Shown here piece by piece: positions 32,770-41,857 of a DNA stretch of 64,000 nt. A program made the position numbers and the translations under genes. Each line of letters starts with the position of its first letter. Position 1 is the first letter of the stretch. Source of the stretch: JBQCHF01 sp051954955 (GTDB lineage: Bacteria > Actinomycetota > Actinomycetes > Motilibacterales > Motilibacteraceae); assembly GCA_051954955.1 (NCBI GenBank), contig JBQCHF010000208.1, positions 21,146 through 85,145 on the forward strand. The letters run 5' to 3'. Below the pieces are notes generated by a model, which was given only the letters and a program-made list of their open reading frames with translations, made no database searches and was not told the DNA's origin.

Positions 32770-33603
32770 GTGACGAGCGCGTGGGACGCAGCAGCTCCTG
32801 AGAGGCTGGGGGTCGCCCCGCTGGTGCCCGGCCTGGTGTCGGTGACCTTCCGCGGGCTGGATGCCGGATCGGTGCTGGGGCTGTGCGGGCAGCACGACCT
32901 GAGAGCCGTGGAGTGGGGCGGGGACGTGCACGTGCCCGCGGGTGACGTCGACCGGGCGGAGCGAGTGCGAGCGGCCACCACCGCCGCCGGCTTGGCGGTC
33001 TCCACCTACGGCTCGTACCTGCGCTGCGGCGAGGGTTCCTCGGGCGAGGTCGAGGCGGTCGTCGCCACCGCCGCCGCGGTGGGGGCGCCGGCGATACGGG
33101 TCTGGGCGGGGAGCCGTGGGTCATCCGACGCGACGTCGGAGGACCGCCGGGCGGTGGCCGAGGGGGTGGCCGCCGCCGCCCGCCGCGCCGCGGCTCGCGG
33201 TCTCACCCTGGTGCTCGAGCACCACGACGGCACGCTGACCGATCGCACCCCGAGCGCCCTGGCGCTGCTCGAGGACGTGGCCACCGCTGGCGCGCCGCCG
33301 GGCTCGGTGGCGCTGTCCTGGCAACCTCCGGTGGGCTTCAACGACGACGAGGCACTGGCCACCCTCGACGCGCACCTGCCGCACCTGGGCACGGTGCACG
33401 TCTTCAGCTGGGACCCGGAGGGGCGGCGGCTGTCGCTGGCCGCGCGCTCAGCCCTGTGGACCGAGATCTTCTCCCGGGTCGCCACTACCGGCGGCACGCA
33501 CCCGGCCCTGCTGGAGTTCGTCCGCGACGACGACCCGGGCGCGCTGGCCGAGGATGCGGCGGTGCTGCACGAGCTGCTGGCCGCCACCGCCCTCCGCTCG
33601 TAA
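32770..33603 (+). CDS. Sugar phosphate isomerase/epimerase family protein (TIM barrel, second copy)
   Basis: This 277-residue protein belongs to the same superfamily as the one at 17361-18263 but is only distantly similar. Candidate ligand segments are LTLVLEHHDGTL, VALSWQPPVGFNDDE and VHVFSWDPEGRR. The usual Asp-His of the third site is replaced by Ser-Trp-Gln, so metal binding may differ. GTG 32770 is chosen because a good -10 stands seven bases upstream and the earlier frame extends through the operator. It shares the divergent promoter with the esterase and carries the same operator type as the 20.7-kb locus, which suggests a common regulon. The substrate is unknown. Confidence 0.8.
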   Translation: MTSAWDAAAPERLGVAPLVPGLVSVTFRGLDAGSVLGLCGQHDLRAVEWGGDVHVPAGDVDRAERVRAATTAAGLAVSTYGSYLRCGEGSSGEVEAVVATAAAVGAPAIRVWAGSRGSSDATSEDRRAVAEGVAAAARRAAARGLTLVLEHHDGTLTDRTPSALALLEDVATAGAPPGSVALSWQPPVGFNDDEALATLDAHLPHLGTVHVFSWDPEGRRLSLAARSALWTEIFSRVATTGGTHPALLEFVRDDDPGALAEDAAVLHELLAATALRS

Positions 33604-33651
33604 TCAAGCAGAGATGGTGACCTTCCCTCTGGTGATCATGTGAAAGATGTA

Positions 33652-33679
33652 GGTCTGCGGTCTGCGGTCTGCGGTCTCC
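33652..33679 (+). repeat. Four tandem heptamers GGTCTGC (last GGTCTCC)
   Basis: Units start at 33652, 33659, 33666 and 33673; the first three are identical. Confidence 0.85.
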
Positions 33680-33927
33680 GGTCATGCTGGGGTCAGGTTC
33701 AAGGCGGCTGGTGACGGGGCGGTCCTGCTGGGGGCTGGTTCTGGTTCGCCGGGCGCGGGTTTTCGCGGATCTTGAGACCTGGTGCACCTTGTCTGAGCGT
33801 GGCGGTGCATCAAGATCCGCAGCCCCTCGGCTCCGTTGTCATTGCTGGCTTTGTTTCTTTGCCTAGTCGTGACCTGGCGGCTGCTGATTCTGTCGGTCTG
33901 GAAACGAGAACTGTCGGACCCTGTCCG

Positions 33928-33933
33928 TAGTCT
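33928..33933 (+). promoter_or_regulatory. -10 element of a probable leaderless promoter (DUF222-HNH gene 2)
   Basis: TAGTCT is followed by six bases and the ATG at 33940. The spacing is the same as for the first DUF222-HNH gene. Confidence 0.55.
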
Positions 33934-33939
33934 CGTCTC

Positions 33940-35625
33940 ATGGTTCACGGCCAGGCGGGGCAGGAGAAGGACGTCTCGACAGACGTCCTTCCCGGCACGC
34001 TGGGCGAGTGCGTGGGTCTGTCGCAGCAGCTGCGGTTCGCGGGCGAGAACCCGCTCGCGACTGGTGTGGCGGACCTGCTCAACGGTCTGGACGGGGCCAA
34101 GTTGCGGATGTACGACCGGGTGCTGCTCACCGCGGCGACCAAGGCCGCGGTGGCGGCCGTGGAGGGCCGGCATCTGCGGGCCGTGGCGCAGTGCCTGGCC
34201 GCCGAGCGGGATGCCTCCCTGGGGGACGCCTCCCCGCACATCGCAGACCCTGGGCCGGAGGGCTGGGGTGAGCAGCCGTACTCCGAGCAGGAGGCGGACC
34301 GGATGTTCGCGCAGTGGCGGGACCCGGCCGAGATGGCCGCGCGTTGCCGGCGGGAGGAGCTGCGCCTGGGGATGCGGCTGTCCCCGGCCGGGATGTACGC
34401 GGTCGCGGAGCAGGCCCGCCAGCTCGACGGCCCGTACGAGCGGGCACGCGACCTGATGCTGCAGGGCGTGATGACGCGTCAGCAGTGGCACGTGCTGCGC
34501 ACCTCTACCAGGGCCGTGCCCGAGGAGCTGCTTCAGAAGGTGCTGGACCTGGTGCTGCCGAAGGTGGCCGAGACCACCACCAAGGAGCTGCAGCGGCACA
34601 TCGACCGGGTACTGGCGAAGCTGCTCCCGGACCGGGGCGCGCTGGAGCACGAGAAGGCGCGCACGGGCCGGCGGGTGGAGGTGTGGCACGACCAGGTCGA
34701 CACCGAGGACGCCGACGCGCGCACCCTGGTCCGACAGTCCACCCTGCGCGCGGTGTCGGACCCGGTGCAGGTGCACCGGCTCGCGCAGCTCGTGGAGGGC
34801 CACGCCCGGTGGATGCGGGACAAGGCACGGTCGCAGGCCAAGGCGACTGAGAAGGACGCGCAGCTGGCGATGCGGGCGGCGTGGAAGCAGCACGGGGAGG
34901 GCTCACCCGAGCACGTCACCGCACTGCAGGTGTGGCAGGGGGCGAAGAAGCGGCGTCAGCAGGTGTTCAAGCAGGGCCTGTCCGCGTGGAGGTTCGACGC
35001 CCTCGCGGACCTGGCCGAGCGCGGCACCCTCGCCGCGCACGACGGCGCACCCCTGGTCGCCAAGGAGCGGGAGGTGCTGCCGGTCACCGTGGTGAGCCTG
35101 GAGACCGCGTTCGGCCTCGCCAATGACCCGGGCGAGCTGCGCGGCTTCGGCACCATCCCGGCCCCGGTGCTGCGCGACCTCGTCGCCGCCGCCAAGTCCT
35201 GGCTGGTCGCGGTCGTCGACAAGGCGGGGAAGGCGTTGAGCGTGCAGCGGTACAAGCCGACCGCGGCGATCCGGGACTGGCTGATCGCCACCAGGCCCAC
35301 CTGCGTGTCCCCGTGGTGCGATGCACCGGTCGAGTGGGCCGAGGACGACCACCTCGACGAATGGCGACCACCACCCGACCCCCGAGACCCGACGTCGAAG
35401 CCGGCCGGCGGCCCGACCAGCGAGGACAACCTGCACCCCGAATGCAAGACCACCCACCAGCTCAAGACCACCAAGCATCTCGACATCATCCGCGACGACG
35501 ACGGCGGACACCGGACGATCACCCACTCGGGCCACGAATACCGGAGAGAACCCCACCGACTGCTGCCCGAGATCGGCAAGGGCTGGGGCGTCACCGGCGA
35601 CCACGACGAACCCCCGCCGTTCTAA
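33940..35625 (+). CDS. DUF222 / HNH endonuclease domain protein (second copy)
   Basis: This 561-residue protein has a DUF222-type helical region (about residues 25-430) and a C-terminal HNH motif. The nuclease segment reads CVSPWCDAPVEWAEDDHLDEW and later EDNLHPECKTTHQLK, which supplies the His, Asn and His positions. It is longer than and clearly diverged from the copy at 13797-15149, so these are not recent duplicates. Its stop lies two bases from the stop of a shortened NUDIX gene, and its upstream flank holds heptamer repeats and lower GC. Together these suggest insertion at this place. Function is unsettled in the family. Confidence 0.87.
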   Translation: MVHGQAGQEKDVSTDVLPGTLGECVGLSQQLRFAGENPLATGVADLLNGLDGAKLRMYDRVLLTAATKAAVAAVEGRHLRAVAQCLAAERDASLGDASPHIADPGPEGWGEQPYSEQEADRMFAQWRDPAEMAARCRREELRLGMRLSPAGMYAVAEQARQLDGPYERARDLMLQGVMTRQQWHVLRTSTRAVPEELLQKVLDLVLPKVAETTTKELQRHIDRVLAKLLPDRGALEHEKARTGRRVEVWHDQVDTEDADARTLVRQSTLRAVSDPVQVHRLAQLVEGHARWMRDKARSQAKATEKDAQLAMRAAWKQHGEGSPEHVTALQVWQGAKKRRQQVFKQGLSAWRFDALADLAERGTLAAHDGAPLVAKEREVLPVTVVSLETAFGLANDPGELRGFGTIPAPVLRDLVAAAKSWLVAVVDKAGKALSVQRYKPTAAIRDWLIATRPTCVSPWCDAPVEWAEDDHLDEWRPPPDPRDPTSKPAGGPTSEDNLHPECKTTHQLKTTKHLDIIRDDDGGHRTITHSGHEYRREPHRLLPEIGKGWGVTGDHDEPPPF

Positions 35626-35627
35626 CG

Positions 35628-35939
35628 TCACCGCACCTGCGCCGAGCCTTCGCTCTGCCGCACACTGGTGCGCGCCGTGAACAGGTCGATGCGGTCCTTA
35701 CCGTGATAGCGGCAGGGGAGCTCGTGCCGGCCCAGCGAGACGAGGTCGTCGCAGACGATGCCCGTCTCCTCCCTCAGCTCCCGATAGGCCGCAGTCTCAG
35801 GAGACTCACCGTCCTCGATGCCCCCGCCGACGAGGCACCACGTGTCCAGCTCGACCGGCGCGTACTCGTCGCGCTCCTCGAGGAGGACCCAGCCCCGGGC
35901 GTCGACCAGACCAGCCATGACGATGGCCTTCACCATCAC
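35628..35939 (-). CDS. NUDIX hydrolase, apparently C-terminally truncated
   Basis: This 103-residue protein carries a full Nudix box, GGGIEDGESPETAAYRELRE followed by ETGI, so the catalytic glutamates are in place. NUDIX proteins of this type are usually 130-150 residues. The sequence stops shortly after DLFTART, where the family continues for another strand and helix, and the last dozen residues (SVRQSEGSAQVR) look unrelated. The DUF222-HNH gene ends two bases away in the opposite direction. The simplest reading is that insertion of the HNH segment removed the 3' end. It may be inactive or misfolded. Confidence 0.75.
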   Translation of the reverse strand: MMVKAIVMAGLVDARGWVLLEERDEYAPVELDTWCLVGGGIEDGESPETAAYRELREETGIVCDDLVSLGRHELPCRYHGKDRIDLFTARTSVRQSEGSAQVR

Positions 35940-35982
35940 GCCGGTCCGGGCGGCCAGGATGAGGGGATCGGCGACGGAACCT

Positions 35983-37056
35983 TCATGTGCCCACGAGCGC
36001 AGCGACAGCGTCCCGGACCTCCTCCGGCCCGAGCTCCATCGTCGCGTCGCCGATCGACAGCTCCACCCGCTGGACTCCCGGCAGCCCGGTGGGCGCCCAG
36101 CGGGGGAAGGTCCAGAGCTTGTCCTCCACCGCGAGCCGGCGCACCGCGTCGGTCAGCTGCTCGTCGGTCGCCTGCAGGAGCAGGTGCATCATCGGGGTCC
36201 GCGGCGGGTCGGGGATGACCTGCACGCCGGGCAGGTCGCGCACGGCGTCGGCGATGGCCCGGGCGTGCTGGAGATAGTCGCCCATCCGCGGCAGCCGGAT
36301 GCGCAGGTTGGTCAGGGCCGAGTCGGCCAGTGGCCACAGCCCCCACAGCGTGCCGCCCATCCGGTGCCGCCACTCGCGCACTTCGGCGACGACGTCGGGC
36401 TCACCGGCCAGGGCGCAGCCAGCGAGCCCACCGATGCCCTTGTAGAAGGAGACGTAGGCGGTGTCGAAGGGAGCGGCCACCTCGGCGGGGGTCTTGCCGT
36501 AGCCGGCGGCCGACTCCCAGATCCGCGCTCCGTCCAGGTGCGCGGCCGCACCGCGTTCGTGCGCCCAGTCCACCTGCGCGACGACGTCGTCCCAGGCCGG
36601 CTGGTCGCCGCCGAGGTCGCGCTGCGGAAGCTCCAGCAGCAGGGCCGCCGGTGCCTCGCCCACAGCGGTCAGGTCCGAGAGCCGCAGCAGCCGGTCCAGT
36701 GCGCCGACCGGGCGGCCGACCAGGCCGTGCAGCCGCTGGTAGGCGCGGTCCTCGTGCCGGTCCAGGTGGCAGTGCGGGTGCCACACCACGGTGCGCCGCC
36801 CGCGCTGGTCCGCGTGCACCCGCAGCGCGCTCTGCTGCGCCATCGTGCCGCTCGGCAGGAACACCGCCGCCGGCTTGCCCAGCAGCCGGCACACCTCGGC
36901 CTCGAGCTCGGCCACCACGCCGCCTGCGCCGTAGCGGTCCACCTCGACGTCGGGCGGGATGGCCGCGAGCGCGTCGGCCGGCCGCGTCGGCCCGTGCCCG
37001 GCCAGGAAGCGAGTGCAACCCCGCAGCAGCTCGTTGGCCTCGTCCTCGCCGAGCAT
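35983..37056 (-). CDS. Threonine aldolase family / beta-eliminating lyase (PLP enzyme)
   Basis: This fold-type I PLP enzyme of about 357 residues resembles low-specificity L-threonine aldolases. The Schiff-base lysine lies in AYVSFYKGIGGLAG, the aspartate that contacts the pyridine nitrogen in AHLDGARIW, and an early AVFLPSGTMAQQSAL forms the phosphate-binding turn. ATG 37056 is preceded by GAGAGGA at six bases; a GTG eight codons earlier would bury that site inside the gene. It would cleave beta-hydroxy amino acids such as threonine to glycine and an aldehyde. The neighbours do not suggest a pathway. Confidence 0.85.
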   Translation of the reverse strand: MLGEDEANELLRGCTRFLAGHGPTRPADALAAIPPDVEVDRYGAGGVVAELEAEVCRLLGKPAAVFLPSGTMAQQSALRVHADQRGRRTVVWHPHCHLDRHEDRAYQRLHGLVGRPVGALDRLLRLSDLTAVGEAPAALLLELPQRDLGGDQPAWDDVVAQVDWAHERGAAAHLDGARIWESAAGYGKTPAEVAAPFDTAYVSFYKGIGGLAGCALAGEPDVVAEVREWRHRMGGTLWGLWPLADSALTNLRIRLPRMGDYLQHARAIADAVRDLPGVQVIPDPPRTPMMHLLLQATDEQLTDAVRRLAVEDKLWTFPRWAPTGLPGVQRVELSIGDATMELGPEEVRDAVAALVGT

Positions 37057-37117
37057 CGACTGTCCTCTCTGCCTGGCCACGCTGTGCCCGCTGAGGCTAG
37101 ACCCCCGTCCCCGGCGC

Positions 37118-39487
37118 TCAGGAGGCCAGCAGCACCTCGCTGACGGCGCTGAGCAGCTGCGGCGGAAGGTCCAGCGCCTGCAGCGGCAGCAGGGCGTCCC
37201 TGGGGTCGATGCAGCCGCGGACGGCGTCGTAGACCGCGTTCTTCACCGTGAAGTCCGCGTGGCTGCGGTCCAGCAGCTCGAACAGCCGGGCCTCGACGTC
37301 GTTGCCGGCCAGGGACAGGTCCCCTCGGAGGCCGACGAGGATCCGCGAGGTGACCGGGACGTCCGGCACCTCGACGCGCACGCTGCCCGGCACCGGTCCG
37401 TCCGCGACGACGACGTCGCGGCGCTCGTCTCCGACCCGCACCTGCTCGACCTGCACCGCCGCGAAACCCGCCAGCACCAGCGACCAGGAACGCCGACCCG
37501 GAACCGAAGCGAGCTCACCCTCGACCGGCTCGATGACGACCTGGCCTGACGTGGCATCGAACGCGATGCGAGTGGTTGCCCAGCGCTCGTCGTCGCGGTC
37601 CTCGCGCAGGACGAACTCCCCGTCCGCCCCGGCGAACACGCGGACCTCCAGCGCCGAGGGGTTCTCGGTGACGTTCCCGATCGTCTCCTCCGCGGCGAGC
37701 GGAACGACGGCTCCGGCCCGTGCCAGCACGGGCAGCGACTCCAGACCTCGGTGGAGGTACGCGAGCCGATCGCCCCGGTAGACGGTGCCGGTGAAGAAGT
37801 CGATCCACGTCCCGGGAGGCAGCCACGCGCGCACCCGGCCGAGCTGCGAGACCGGGTCCGTCGGCTCGGTGACGGGCGCGACCAGCAGCTCGGTGCCGAA
37901 CCGGAACTGGTGGGGCACGGCGTAGGCCCGCTCCTCCCACGGCGTGTCGTAGTACATCGGCTGCACCAGCGGTTCGTCCTGCTCGTGCGCCCGCACGTTC
38001 ATCGAGTACAGGTAGGGGATGAGCCGGTGCCGGAGCCGGAGGAAGTCCGCCATCACCTCCCGGAAGGGCGAGGCGAAGCGCCAGGGCTCCTTGCTGTTGA
38101 AGCGGTCGCGGGTCGAGTGCAGCCGCATGATGGGCGAGAAGACCCCGAGCTGCACCCAGCGGGTGGTCAGCTCGTCGTCCTTGTGCCCGAACCAGTGGCC
38201 GCCGACGTCGTGGCTCCACCAGCCGTATCCCGCGTTGGAGGCGGTGGCGGTGAACTCGGGCTGGAACGCCAGCGACGCCCAGCTCGAGACGCTGTCGCCG
38301 GAGAACCCGACCGGGTAGCGATGGCTGCCGATGCCGGCGTACCTCGAGAACGTGAGCGGCCGGGAGCCGTCGCGCGCGGAGTCCAGGTAGTGCACGTGGT
38401 TGAGCACCCACAGCGGGTCGAGACCCGGTACGGACGAGTGCGTGCCGGACTGCCAGTCCAGCCACCAGAAGTCGACGCCGTCGCGCTCGTGCGGGTGGTG
38501 CACCTGCTCCAGGTAGGCCTCGAGGAAGTCCGGGTCGGCCGGGTCGAATCGCACCGGTCGGCCGCTGTCGGGATCGATGCCCATGGCAAGAGCCATCGAC
38601 TGGTAGGCGTCCTCATAGGCGCGGATCCCGTCCGCCGGGTGCACGTTCAGGGCGACCTGCAGCCCGCGGTCGTGCAGCGCCGCGAGGAACGCGGGCGGGT
38701 CCGGGAAGAGCTCCCGGTTCCAGGTGTAGCCGGTCCAGCCGCTGCCGTGCTCGGGCGGGACGTCGGTGAGGTGCCAGTCCATGTCGATGACGCCGACCGA
38801 GAACGGCAGGCCCTCGGCTGAGAAACGGTCCATCAGCGCGAGGTACTCGTCCGCGGAGTACGGGTGGTAGCGGCTCCACCAGTTGCCCAGCGCGAAGCGG
38901 GGGAGCAGTGGTTGCCGGCCGGACACGGCGTAGAGCGCAGCGAGGGCCTGCCGGTAGTCGCGGCCGTAGCAGAAGACGTAGAGGTCGGTGCGGCTCGGCT
39001 TCCTCGGCGAGAGGGTGCCGTCGGCCTCGAGCAGCAAGGACGCGGAGTCGTCGACGACGGCGATCCCGTTGCGGGACAGGACGCCGTCCTCGAGCGGCAG
39101 CGCGCCGTCCACCCCGTCCAGGGTCCGCGCCGTCCCGCCGAGGTTGTCCAGGGGCTCGCCGTAGTGCCACACGCTGTGGTAGCCGCTGATGTTCCCCCTG
39201 GCCTGCACCGAGAGTCCGTGCGCGGTGAACTCGCCGCGGTCGTAGACCAGGTGCAGCCGGGTGGTCCGCAGCTCGAGCTGGTCCGCGCGCTCCTCCAGCT
39301 CGAACTCCACCGGCGGCAGGTCCCGGTGCAGCGCGAGCTGCGAGGGCCGGTCCTCGAACCCGCCGTCCGCGCTGTGCTCCAGCCGCAGCAGCCCTTCAGC
39401 GAGCACCGTGATGCGGAAGTGCTCGCCCTGCACGACGTTGCCCGGCTCGGCCACCAGGCGGGCGTCCAGCCTCAGGTGCTGCTTCAT
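37118..39487 (-). CDS. Glycoside hydrolase family 31 alpha-glycosidase
   Basis: This is a 789-residue GH31 enzyme, cytoplasmic by lack of a signal peptide. The layout is an N-terminal beta-sandwich (about 1-190), a TIM barrel (about 190-560) with the insert SVGVIDMDWHLTD, and proximal and distal beta domains. The nucleophile is Asp344 in FWWLDWQSG and the acid/base Asp398 in GFSGDSVSSW. GH31 covers alpha-glucosidases, alpha-xylosidases and sulfoquinovosidases. The WLDWQ form with tryptophans on both sides of the nucleophile is seen in subgroups whose substrates are not simple maltose. It is a single-gene unit, not adjacent to a transporter. Confidence 0.88.
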   Translation of the reverse strand: MKQHLRLDARLVAEPGNVVQGEHFRITVLAEGLLRLEHSADGGFEDRPSQLALHRDLPPVEFELEERADQLELRTTRLHLVYDRGEFTAHGLSVQARGNISGYHSVWHYGEPLDNLGGTARTLDGVDGALPLEDGVLSRNGIAVVDDSASLLLEADGTLSPRKPSRTDLYVFCYGRDYRQALAALYAVSGRQPLLPRFALGNWWSRYHPYSADEYLALMDRFSAEGLPFSVGVIDMDWHLTDVPPEHGSGWTGYTWNRELFPDPPAFLAALHDRGLQVALNVHPADGIRAYEDAYQSMALAMGIDPDSGRPVRFDPADPDFLEAYLEQVHHPHERDGVDFWWLDWQSGTHSSVPGLDPLWVLNHVHYLDSARDGSRPLTFSRYAGIGSHRYPVGFSGDSVSSWASLAFQPEFTATASNAGYGWWSHDVGGHWFGHKDDELTTRWVQLGVFSPIMRLHSTRDRFNSKEPWRFASPFREVMADFLRLRHRLIPYLYSMNVRAHEQDEPLVQPMYYDTPWEERAYAVPHQFRFGTELLVAPVTEPTDPVSQLGRVRAWLPPGTWIDFFTGTVYRGDRLAYLHRGLESLPVLARAGAVVPLAAEETIGNVTENPSALEVRVFAGADGEFVLREDRDDERWATTRIAFDATSGQVVIEPVEGELASVPGRRSWSLVLAGFAAVQVEQVRVGDERRDVVVADGPVPGSVRVEVPDVPVTSRILVGLRGDLSLAGNDVEARLFELLDRSHADFTVKNAVYDAVRGCIDPRDALLPLQALDLPPQLLSAVSEVLLAS

Positions 39488-39600
39488 GTCGTCCCGTCCG
39501 TCGCCGCGAATCTGCCCGAGAGCCTCACGCTACCGACGAGGACGGGTTCCCTCGCCGGTCCCTCTGCTCGATGTCGGGGGCCGTGCGGCACAGTGGCGGC

Positions 39601-40392
39601 ATGGCTGCTGCGGACCGTTGGCGCGACGAGCTGGCCGGGTGGGCGATCGACCCGGACATCCTCGCCGGCGCGCCGGAGTCTCCCTACGCCCTCGCCCCGG
39701 GGCAGTTCCGTGCCGCCGATCGAGGCGCCTACGACCCGGGCCCCGTGCCGTCCCGCGAGCGCGCCAGGGAAGCTCTGGACGCGGGCGGCAGCGTGCTCGA
39801 CGTCGGCTGCGGCGGCGGCGCGGCCGCTCTCGCGCTGGCGCCGCCGGCGGGCCGGCTGACCGGTGTCGACGAGCAGGCGGACATGCTCGCCGCGTTCGAG
39901 GCCGCCGGGCACGAGCGCGGCATCGCGGTGACCACCGTGCAGGGGCGCTGGCCCGACGTCGCCGAAGAGGTCGAGCCGGCCGACGTCGTGGTGTGCCACC
40001 ACGTCCTCTACAACGTGTCGGAGGTCGAGCCCTTCCTGCTGGCCCTGCAGGCCCACGCCCGCCGGCGCGTGGTCGTCGAGCTGACCGCGACCCATCCGTG
40101 GACCCCGGTGGGACCGCTGTGGCAGCGGGCGCACGGGCAGCCGCGCCCGCAAGGACCGACCGCGGACCTCGCGGTCCAGGTGCTGCGGGAGCTCGGCACC
40201 GAGCCGCAGGTGGAGCCGTTCCAGCGCACCGCCCGTGCGCGGCCCTGGGAGGAGGAGGTCGCCTCGATGCGCCGTCGCCTGTGCCTCCCTGCCGAGCGTG
40301 ACGAGCAGATCGGGCGCTGGATGCGCGAGCTGGGGGTGCTGCACAGCGACCAGGCCCGGCGCGACGTTGTCGCGATTTGGTGGGACCGCTAG
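39601..40392 (+). CDS. Class I SAM-dependent methyltransferase
   Basis: This 263-residue protein has the SAM-binding motif I VLDVGCGGGAAALALAP, motif II RLTGVDEQADML and motif III in ADVVVCHHVLYNV. The C-terminal part lacks features that reveal the acceptor; small molecules are likely. ATG 39601 is used; an in-frame ATG 30 bases upstream exists without better signals. The gene starts 113 bases from the divergent GH31 gene and ends seven bases before the stop of a convergent SDR gene. Confidence 0.85.
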   Translation: MAAADRWRDELAGWAIDPDILAGAPESPYALAPGQFRAADRGAYDPGPVPSRERAREALDAGGSVLDVGCGGGAAALALAPPAGRLTGVDEQADMLAAFEAAGHERGIAVTTVQGRWPDVAEEVEPADVVVCHHVLYNVSEVEPFLLALQAHARRRVVVELTATHPWTPVGPLWQRAHGQPRPQGPTADLAVQVLRELGTEPQVEPFQRTARARPWEEEVASMRRRLCLPAERDEQIGRWMRELGVLHSDQARRDVVAIWWDR

Positions 40393-40399
40393 GCGTTCT

Positions 40400-41143
40400 T
40401 CACCGGCCACCACCGACGTCGAGGCTCGCGCCAGTCACGTACGACGCGGCGTCGGAGACGAGCCAGGCGATGGTCTCGGCCACCTCCTCGGGCCGGCCCG
40501 GACGGCCCAGCGGCGGCGTGCTGCCGAGCCGCTCCAGGCGTCCCGGCGCGTGGATCTCGGTGTCGATGAGCCCGGGGCGCACGCCGACCACCCGGATACC
40601 CTCGGCGGCGACCTCCTGCGCAAGTCCGACGGTGAGGGCGTCGAGCGCGGCCTTGCTGGCGGCGTAGTCCACGTACTCGCCCGCCGACCCCAGCTGCGCG
40701 GCGCGCGAGGACACGTTGACCAGCACGCCTCCGTTGCCGCCCTGCGCGGTCGACATCCGGCGCACCCCCTCCCGGGCCACCAGGAAGGCGCCGACCACGT
40801 TCACCTCGAGCAGCCGCCGCAGCCGCTCGGCGCCCATGTCCAGGACCCGGGCCGCCGGCGGCACGACGCCGGCGTTGTTCACCACCGCCCGGAGCGGGCC
40901 GAGCTCGACGTCGGCGGCGGTGAACAGATCCCGCACGTCCGCCTCCACCGCGACGTCGGCACGCACCGCCAGCGCACGCACCCCGCGTCCCCGGCAGTCG
41001 GCCACCACCTGGTCGGCCTCGTGCGACCGCTCCCGGTAGGTGAGCAGCACGTCCCAGCCGTCGGCGGCCAGCCGGCGGCAGGTCGCCCGCCCGATCCCGC
41101 GGCTGCCGCCGGTGACCAGCGCCGTGCGCGCTCGGTCCGCCAT
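40400..41143 (-). CDS. Short-chain dehydrogenase/reductase
   Basis: This classical SDR of 247 residues has the cofactor motif TGGSRGIG, NNAG, the catalytic serine in VNVSSRAA and YAASK, so all catalytic residues are present. The C-terminal GASLDVGGG is standard. The arginine after the first strand region (LTYRERSHE) leans to NADP(H), an inference. The substrate is unknown. The start is ATG 41143; the longer frame upstream is Pro/Arg-rich noise. It is convergent with the methyltransferase. Confidence 0.9.
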   Translation of the reverse strand: MADRARTALVTGGSRGIGRATCRRLAADGWDVLLTYRERSHEADQVVADCRGRGVRALAVRADVAVEADVRDLFTAADVELGPLRAVVNNAGVVPPAARVLDMGAERLRRLLEVNVVGAFLVAREGVRRMSTAQGGNGGVLVNVSSRAAQLGSAGEYVDYAASKAALDALTVGLAQEVAAEGIRVVGVRPGLIDTEIHAPGRLERLGSTPPLGRPGRPEEVAETIAWLVSDAASYVTGASLDVGGGR

Positions 41144-41244
41144 CGAACCCCACCCTTCGTCTCCCGCCGGGCGCCCGACGTTGGACCCTGCCACGCGCCC
41201 CGGCGGGGGGCCAGAGTGGTCGGCGGGGAGAGAGGAAGGGCGCT

Positions 41245-41475
41245 GTGAACTGCCTCGACTGCCTGGCCGAACGTGCGCAGGCCGTGCCCGCCGTCGGCGT
41301 GTGTCTCGACTGCGGGGCGGGGGTGTGCCTCGAGCACGCCGTCCTGGTGGCCCGCCGGGTCGACGCCCGGGGCCTGCTGGGGCGGCGCGTCCCGCTGTCC
41401 CGCGGTGGCCGCGTGGTGCGCTGCGCGGTGTGCCAGAAGGCGCACGACGCCGTCGTCGCGGCACCGGTCATCTGA
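41245..41475 (+). CDS. DUF2180-like small zinc-ribbon protein
   Basis: This 76-residue protein has eight cysteine/histidine candidates: NCLDC at the start, VCLDCGAGVCLEHA in the middle and RCAVCQKAH near the end. This pattern fits the actinobacterial DUF2180 group, which probably binds zinc. The GTG start follows GAGAGGAAGGG. Function is unknown. Confidence 0.75.
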   Translation: MNCLDCLAERAQAVPAVGVCLDCGAGVCLEHAVLVARRVDARGLLGRRVPLSRGGRVVRCAVCQKAHDAVVAAPVI

Positions 41476-41512
41476 GCGGCGGGGCTGCGCACGGCGCACC
41501 CCCCGCCCCCGG

Positions 41513-41857
41513 CTACCGGCTGACCGGGTGCCGCCGTTCGGTGACGTCGATGGACGCGCGTCCCACGCCGCTCCCGGCCGCTGCGCTCACCTCCGGCGCG
41601 CGGTCGCTGTCTGCGCGGGGCGAGGGGAGCCGGGCGAGCTGGGCGAGGACGATCCGCTCGGCGCGCGCGGCCGCCTCGTCGGCCGGGAGGCGCTCCCAGG
41701 CCGGGTGCGCCAGGGTCGCGCGGACGAGCCGGATGACGACGTCGACCCGGGCCTGCGGGCGCTGCTTGAGCACGCGCTCGATGAGGTCGCTCACCGGGCG
41801 GGCGTGCTCGGGGAGTGCGGTGCGGGGGAGCGGGGTGGGCTGTGCGGGGTGGTGCAC
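41513..41857 (-). CDS. Small helical protein of unknown function
   Basis: This is a predicted 114-residue soluble protein. The central part (residues about 20-75, LIERVLKQRPQARVDVVIRL and AAARAERIVLAQLARL) should form three helices. It may belong to a three-helix dimerisation family common in actinobacteria, but I cannot confirm this. The tail is Pro/Ser-rich. The GTG start has no clear ribosome-binding site, so start and coding status are uncertain. Confidence 0.5.
   Translation of the reverse strand: MHHPAQPTPLPRTALPEHARPVSDLIERVLKQRPQARVDVVIRLVRATLAHPAWERLPADEAAARAERIVLAQLARLPSPRADSDRAPEVSAAAGSGVGRASIDVTERRHPVSR

Larger units (their letters stand above)
33604..33939. other. 336-bp non-coding stretch with heptamer repeats, lower GC
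   Basis: I see no gene. The stretch holds tandem GGTCTGC heptamers and is visibly less GC-rich than its surroundings, particularly from 33820 to 33930. It ends with the promoter of a DUF222-HNH gene. It may be the flank of an inserted segment. Confidence 0.5.

Noticed and set aside
33652..33679. Heptamer repeats as a CRISPR-like array
   Set aside because: Units are contiguous 7-mers without spacers, so it is a simple tandem repeat.
35936..36373. Minus-strand frame of 145 residues inside the threonine-aldolase-like gene
   Set aside because: It is a shadow frame overlapping a gene with clear PLP-enzyme motifs.
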